Shown piece by piece: positions 4,286 through 6,888 of a stretch of DNA of 6,888 nt. The number at the start of each line of letters is the position of its first letter. The stretch's first letter is position 1. The notes below the pieces were generated by a model. That model saw nothing but the letters and a program-made list of their open reading frames with translations, had not been told where the DNA came from and did not search any database. The translations under genes and the position numbers were made by a program. Origin of the DNA: Candidatus Bathyarchaeota archaeon (GTDB lineage: Archaea > Thermoproteota > Bathyarchaeia > Bathyarchaeales > Bathycorpusculaceae); NCBI GenBank assembly GCA_026014845.1, contig JAOZHM010000138.1:1-6888 (forward strand). Direction: 5' to 3'.

Positions 4286-5536
4286 ATGAAACTAGCTGTA
4301 CTAGTATACGAGTATCCACCAAAAATTGTCGGTGGTTTAGGAACTTACGCAGCTGAAATCACACGAAAATTTGTTTTAATGGACCACGATGTTACCGTTT
4401 TTACAATGAATGATGACACTCGCAGTCTTCCAACCAGAGAGATTTGGCGTGGCATAGAGATTCACCGTCCATTACACATTGACGTTTCTGATTCGTTGCC
4501 AGATGTGCTTGCAGAAGACGTTAAGAAATGGGGTCGAGGGATCAATTTGTTCTCTAAAATCCTCGTATACAACTATCTAAGCGCTTCAAAACTCGTCAAC
4601 GAACTCATAAGAAAAGAAGCGTTCAAATATGACATTGTAGTTGCGCATGACTGGCTTTCTGCCATCGCTGGAATAACCATCAAAAAAGAGCTTGGATTAC
4701 CACTCGCATTTCACGTTCACTCCACTGAGAAGGGAAGAACCCTTGGGAACGGCTCAGAAGTCGTAAGCAACATTGAGCTCCGCGGAGCAAAGGCAGCAGA
4801 CCTAATTGTGACAGTTTCATACGCTATGAAAGACGAACTCACAAAACTTGACTTTCCAAAAGAAAAAATCCAAGTATGCTACAACGGTGTTGATGAACAA
4901 AAATACAATCCAGAAACAGGGAACACCGGGGAATCCAGAAAGCTTAGAGAATCTTATGGCATCAAAGATGAAGATTCAATGATTCTTTTCATTGGGAGAC
5001 TCGTAGGTGTTAAAGGAGTTGACAGGCTTATAATGGCTATGCCCCATGTTTTACAGAAAAAACCCAATGCAAAACTTGTCGTAGTAGGGTTAGGCGACCT
5101 GCAAGATTACCTAGTTAATTTAGTCAAAACCATGAGACTGGAGGATTTTGTGAAATTCCGCTTCGAATTTGTTCCAGAAGAAGAACGCATCCTCCATTAC
5201 GCCGCTTGCGACATCGCAGTTTTCCCCAGCCTCTATGAACCGTTCGGGATAGTCGTCCTCGAAGCCATGAGCATGGAACGCCCAGTCGTTGTCGGAGGAG
5301 CTGGCGTCAGCGGAATGCGGGAGATAGTCATCCCATGCGGCGATGAACAAAGCGGCTATCACGTCAACCCCAGCAATCCAGCAGACATCGCTTGGGGCAT
5401 AGTGAGTGCTTTAGAAAATCCTGAGAAGATGAAATGGCTTGGAAAAAACGGTAGACAAAGGGTCTTAAACGATTTCACGTGGGACAAGATAGCTGAAAGA
5501 ACAATCGCGTTGTATGAAAACATAATTAAGCGTTAA
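4286..5536 (+). CDS. GT4/GT5-type glycosyltransferase, glycogen-synthase-like
   Basis: A 416-residue GT-B fold enzyme, cytosolic, without signal peptide or membrane segments. N-terminal domain: YEYPPKIVGGLGTYAAEI (8-25), the glycine-rich sugar-acceptor loop typical of glycogen/starch synthases and relatives, HDWLS at 121-125, and HVHSTEKGR at 143-151. C-terminal domain: NGVD (200-203), FIGRLVGVKGVDRLI (235-249) with R238 and K243 placed to hold the donor diphosphate, and the retaining EX7E motif with E318 and E326 inside EPFGIVVLEAM. The family uses ADP- or UDP-glucose to lengthen alpha-1,4-glucan, but many GT4 enzymes with these motifs glycosylate other acceptors, so the substrate is not fixed. 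Divergent from the winged-helix/DUF5752-like gene; the nucleotidyltransferase starts 36 bases downstream on the same strand. Together with the gluconeogenic genes nearby, glycogen synthesis is the most economical guess. Confidence 0.88.
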   Translation: MKLAVLVYEYPPKIVGGLGTYAAEITRKFVLMDHDVTVFTMNDDTRSLPTREIWRGIEIHRPLHIDVSDSLPDVLAEDVKKWGRGINLFSKILVYNYLSASKLVNELIRKEAFKYDIVVAHDWLSAIAGITIKKELGLPLAFHVHSTEKGRTLGNGSEVVSNIELRGAKAADLIVTVSYAMKDELTKLDFPKEKIQVCYNGVDEQKYNPETGNTGESRKLRESYGIKDEDSMILFIGRLVGVKGVDRLIMAMPHVLQKKPNAKLVVVGLGDLQDYLVNLVKTMRLEDFVKFRFEFVPEEERILHYAACDIAVFPSLYEPFGIVVLEAMSMERPVVVGGAGVSGMREIVIPCGDEQSGYHVNPSNPADIAWGIVSALENPEKMKWLGKNGRQRVLNDFTWDKIAERTIALYENIIKR

Positions 5537-5572
5537 GCTATTGCTGAAGCCTAAACTTTCACGGGTGAGCTT

Positions 5573-6193
5573 TTGAGTTCCAGCAACCGTCTAAGCGTGA
5601 GAAAGAAGGTTGCAAGGGAAGCCGCTCACCTTCTCTATTTTGGAGTTGAAAAAGAATATAAACAGGCTAAATTGAAGGCTGCAAAAACTTTTGGAGTTCA
5701 CTTTCTTCCAACGAATCTTGAAGTTGTAATTGAATTTGACAGGATAGCAGAAGAAAAAGAAGGTGCAACGAGGAAAGAGCGTTTAATTGAGATGCGCAAA
5801 CAAGCCCTAAAGCTTATGAGAATTCTAAAGCCTTACAATCCAGTTTTAATCGGAAGCGTCTGGCGTGGAACAATACATCGTGAAAGCGACATCGATATAA
5901 CTGTATACTCTGATAAACCAAACGATGTTCTAGAAGTAATAAAACAAAACAACCTCAGGGTTATGCGAACTGAATGGATGACAGTAACAAAAGAAGGGCT
6001 AAAGAAAACATCCTTTCACGTTTACTTAGAATTGCCAACAAAAGAAGAGGCCGAAATAATTGTCCGAAGCTCTGAAGAAGCCAATTATAAAGAAAGATGT
6101 GAAATATACGGAGACGCAATCACTGGTCTTCGGATACAAAAATTAGAAAAGATACTTCAAGAAAATCCAACCCAAAGGTTTGTCCCCTACTAG
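5573..6193 (+). CDS. Pol-beta-type nucleotidyltransferase domain protein
   Basis: A 206-residue protein. Residues 93-111 carry the hallmark of the Pol-beta nucleotidyltransferase fold: IGS (G94, S95) followed by SDIDI with D106 and D108 as metal ligands; E153 in the strand FHVYLEL may be the third carboxylate. Residues 1-85 are highly charged and mostly helical. This fold is unrelated to sugar-1-phosphate nucleotidyltransferases, so it should not be read as supplying ADP-glucose. Relatives include small archaeal predicted nucleotidyltransferases of unknown target (I recall COG1665, not checked). Start: TTG at 5573 with GGGTGAG at 5563-5569 just upstream; the next in-frame candidate, GTG 5597, is too far from it. 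Only 36 bases separate it from the glycosyltransferase stop and no promoter is seen between, so co-transcription is likely. A T-run (6193-6197) at the end could help termination. Confidence 0.8.
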   Translation: MSSSNRLSVRKKVAREAAHLLYFGVEKEYKQAKLKAAKTFGVHFLPTNLEVVIEFDRIAEEKEGATRKERLIEMRKQALKLMRILKPYNPVLIGSVWRGTIHRESDIDITVYSDKPNDVLEVIKQNNLRVMRTEWMTVTKEGLKKTSFHVYLELPTKEEAEIIVRSSEEANYKERCEIYGDAITGLRIQKLEKILQENPTQRFVPY

Positions 6194-6216
6194 TTTTAAT
6201 CGCCATTTCAAAGATG

Positions 6217-6225
6217 CTTAAATAC
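6217..6225 (+). promoter_or_regulatory. Possible TATA box of the small conserved gene
   Basis: CTTAAATAC gives a start near 6247; AAGGTG at 6268-6273 then serves as ribosome-binding site 6 bases before the ATG at 6280. This suggests the gene has its own transcript rather than belonging to the glycosyltransferase operon. Confidence 0.45.
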
Positions 6226-6279
6226 GTGATTCTCAATACATCAAAGTAAGGATGCATTGCCGGAATCGAAGGTGCCAGT

Positions 6280-6624
6280 ATGGAACTGGACAAAAAAACG
6301 TTCAAAAAACTCTTCTCAAACCTTGTTAAGGAATTGGAATCCAGCAAAAATAAGGTTGCAATAAACTCTGTGAGAACAGACGTCAAAACCGGAGAAAAAG
6401 CAGTGTCTAACAGGTTCGTCCACTATACGCCTGACGTAATCGATTTTATTCGGCGATGCGACACAGAAGAAAAAGCCGAAGAAATAATCAGTTACATGGA
6501 AAAAAGAGGAGAAATAAAAAAGCAATATGCGAAAAAACTTAGGAAACAACTTGAACAGAAAGGTGTGCGGAGCTTCGGACCTAAAAAAGAAGAAAACTAC
6601 TATTTTAAACACGGCGGACAATAG
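6280..6624 (+). CDS. Small conserved archaeal protein, DUF2095-like
   Basis: A 114-residue, strongly charged, mostly helical protein with no signal peptide, membrane segment or cysteine-metal cluster. Conserved-looking blocks are FKKLFSNLVKELE (8-20), SVRTD (30-34), the run around PDVIDFIRRCDTEEKAEEII (51-70), then KRGEI (75-79) and GVRSFGPKK (94-102) near the end. This wording matches my memory of the uncharacterised archaeal family DUF2095; the match was not searched. No biochemical role is known to me. Start supported by AAGGTG with good spacing. Confidence 0.75.
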   Translation: MELDKKTFKKLFSNLVKELESSKNKVAINSVRTDVKTGEKAVSNRFVHYTPDVIDFIRRCDTEEKAEEIISYMEKRGEIKKQYAKKLRKQLEQKGVRSFGPKKEENYYFKHGGQ

Positions 6625-6639
6625 GAAGCCCAAATTTGT

Positions 6640-6658
6640 TCCGGTGGGTCCCTCCGGA
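6640..6658 (+). other. Small inverted repeat after the DUF2095-like gene
   Basis: TCCGG (6640-6644) and CCGGA (6654-6658) with a 9-base loop, 15 bases after the stop codon. It is GC-rich against an AT-rich background. No T-run follows, so a bacterial-type terminator is not supported; archaeal 3' end processing is possible. Confidence 0.35.
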
Positions 6659-6669
6659 GAAGTGAGGAT

Positions 6670-6679
6670 ACTTATAAGT
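6670..6679 (+). promoter_or_regulatory. Palindromic TATA box of the secreted-protein gene
   Basis: ACTTATAAGT is a perfect 10-bp palindrome with a TATA core. It predicts a start near 6701, giving a leader of about 64 nt for the gene at 6765. A symmetrical box could also fire in the other direction, but no minus-strand gene starts there. Confidence 0.5.
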
Positions 6680-6707
6680 CAATGGTATAATTCTAAAAGT
6701 AAATAAA

Positions 6708-6734
6708 TGGGCTTGTCAATAAATAGAAAGCCCA
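6708..6734 (+). other. Leader hairpin of the secreted-protein gene
   Basis: TGGGCTT (6708-6714) pairs with AAGCCCA (6728-6734) around a 13-base loop, at the very start of the predicted transcript and 18 bases before the GGAGG site. It could protect the 5' end. The 3' arm belongs to a sequence (6725-6736) that also occurs with one change at 6623-6634, across the previous gene's stop codon. Confidence 0.4.
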
Positions 6735-6764
6735 AAGTTTCAGAAATTGAACGGAGGAAAACAC

Positions 6765-6888
6765 GTGAAGAGAAAAGCCTTAACGTTCACGTTAACTATC
6801 GTTACATTGGTTCTTATGTCCTTCACTACTTTTATGACTAAAAGTGCTAAGGCCGCAGACACTGATTATAGCATAGAAAAAGTGAATC
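6765..6888 (+). CDS. Secreted or cell-surface protein, N-terminus only
   Basis: Open from GTG 6765 to the window end (41 codons), with a strong GGAGG site at 6753-6757, 7 bases upstream. The N-terminus is a classical Sec signal peptide: basic start KRK, hydrophobic core LTFTLTIVTLVLMSF, then a small-residue stretch ending KAA just before DTDYSIEKVN, where signal peptidase could cut at about residue 31. The mature function cannot be told from about ten residues. Confidence 0.75.
   Translation, partial: MKRKALTFTLTIVTLVLMSFTTFMTKSAKAADTDYSIEKVN

Noticed and set aside
5120..5362. Minus-strand open frame of 80 codons inside the glycosyltransferase gene
   Set aside because: Covers the EX7E catalytic region of the real gene on the other strand; no independent start signal.
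6120..6633. Minus-strand open frames over the DUF2095-like gene and the gap before it
   Set aside because: Phe/Leu-rich translations are the expected antisense of lysine/glutamate-rich coding sequence; no promoter or ribosome-binding site.
1..6888. CRISPR array, insertion sequence or toxin-antitoxin module
   Set aside because: No regularly spaced repeats, transposase motifs or terminal repeats seen. The ribbon-helix-helix gene has no small toxin-like partner; its same-strand neighbour is the tRNA.

Overview
The window looks archaeal, most likely from an uncultured, Bathyarchaeia-like lineage of the TACK group. Three things point there. It carries a bifunctional fructose-1,6-bisphosphate aldolase/phosphatase, an almost exclusively archaeal and deep-branching thermophile enzyme. 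It has a tRNA gene with two short introns whose ends fold into bulge-helix-bulge (BHB) motifs. Several genes have archaeal TATA boxes about 25-30 bases upstream of a likely transcription start. The lineage call is inference from gene content; archaeal origin is well supported.

Layout. (1) 1-1080, minus: 5' two-thirds of an ATP-type phosphoenolpyruvate carboxykinase, cut by the window edge. (2) 1081-1532: no protein gene. Its left part (1115-1257) is a strongly structured RNA on the minus strand, just upstream of the carboxykinase. At 1401-1428 there is an orphan tRNA T-arm/acceptor-like fragment on the plus strand. (3) 1533-1649, minus: tRNA-Arg(CCG) interrupted by a 22-nt and a 16-nt intron. 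(4) 1696-2196, minus: ribbon-helix-helix / coiled-coil / winged-helix regulator, divergent from (5) 2326-3447, plus: the aldolase/phosphatase. (6) 3444-4025, minus: winged-helix protein with a C-terminal domain resembling DUF5752, overlapping the previous gene tail to tail by 4 bases and divergent from (7) 4286-5536, plus: a GT4/GT5-type glycosyltransferase resembling archaeal glycogen synthases. (8) 5573-6193, plus: a small Pol-beta-type nucleotidyltransferase, probably co-transcribed with (7). (9) 6280-6624, plus: a small conserved archaeal protein (DUF2095-like). (10) 6765-6888, plus: the start of a secreted protein, cut by the window edge.

How it fits together. Carboxykinase (oxaloacetate to PEP), aldolase/phosphatase (triose phosphates to fructose 6-phosphate) and a glycogen-synthase-like enzyme are successive parts of a route from central metabolites to stored or exported polysaccharide. 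The two regulator-like genes are each divergent from one of these enzyme genes, and the intergenic regions hold short repeats that could be operators. The most unusual items are the two-intron tRNA, the folded RNA ahead of the carboxykinase, and the orphan tRNA piece between them. All assignments are by reading the sequence; no searches were run.
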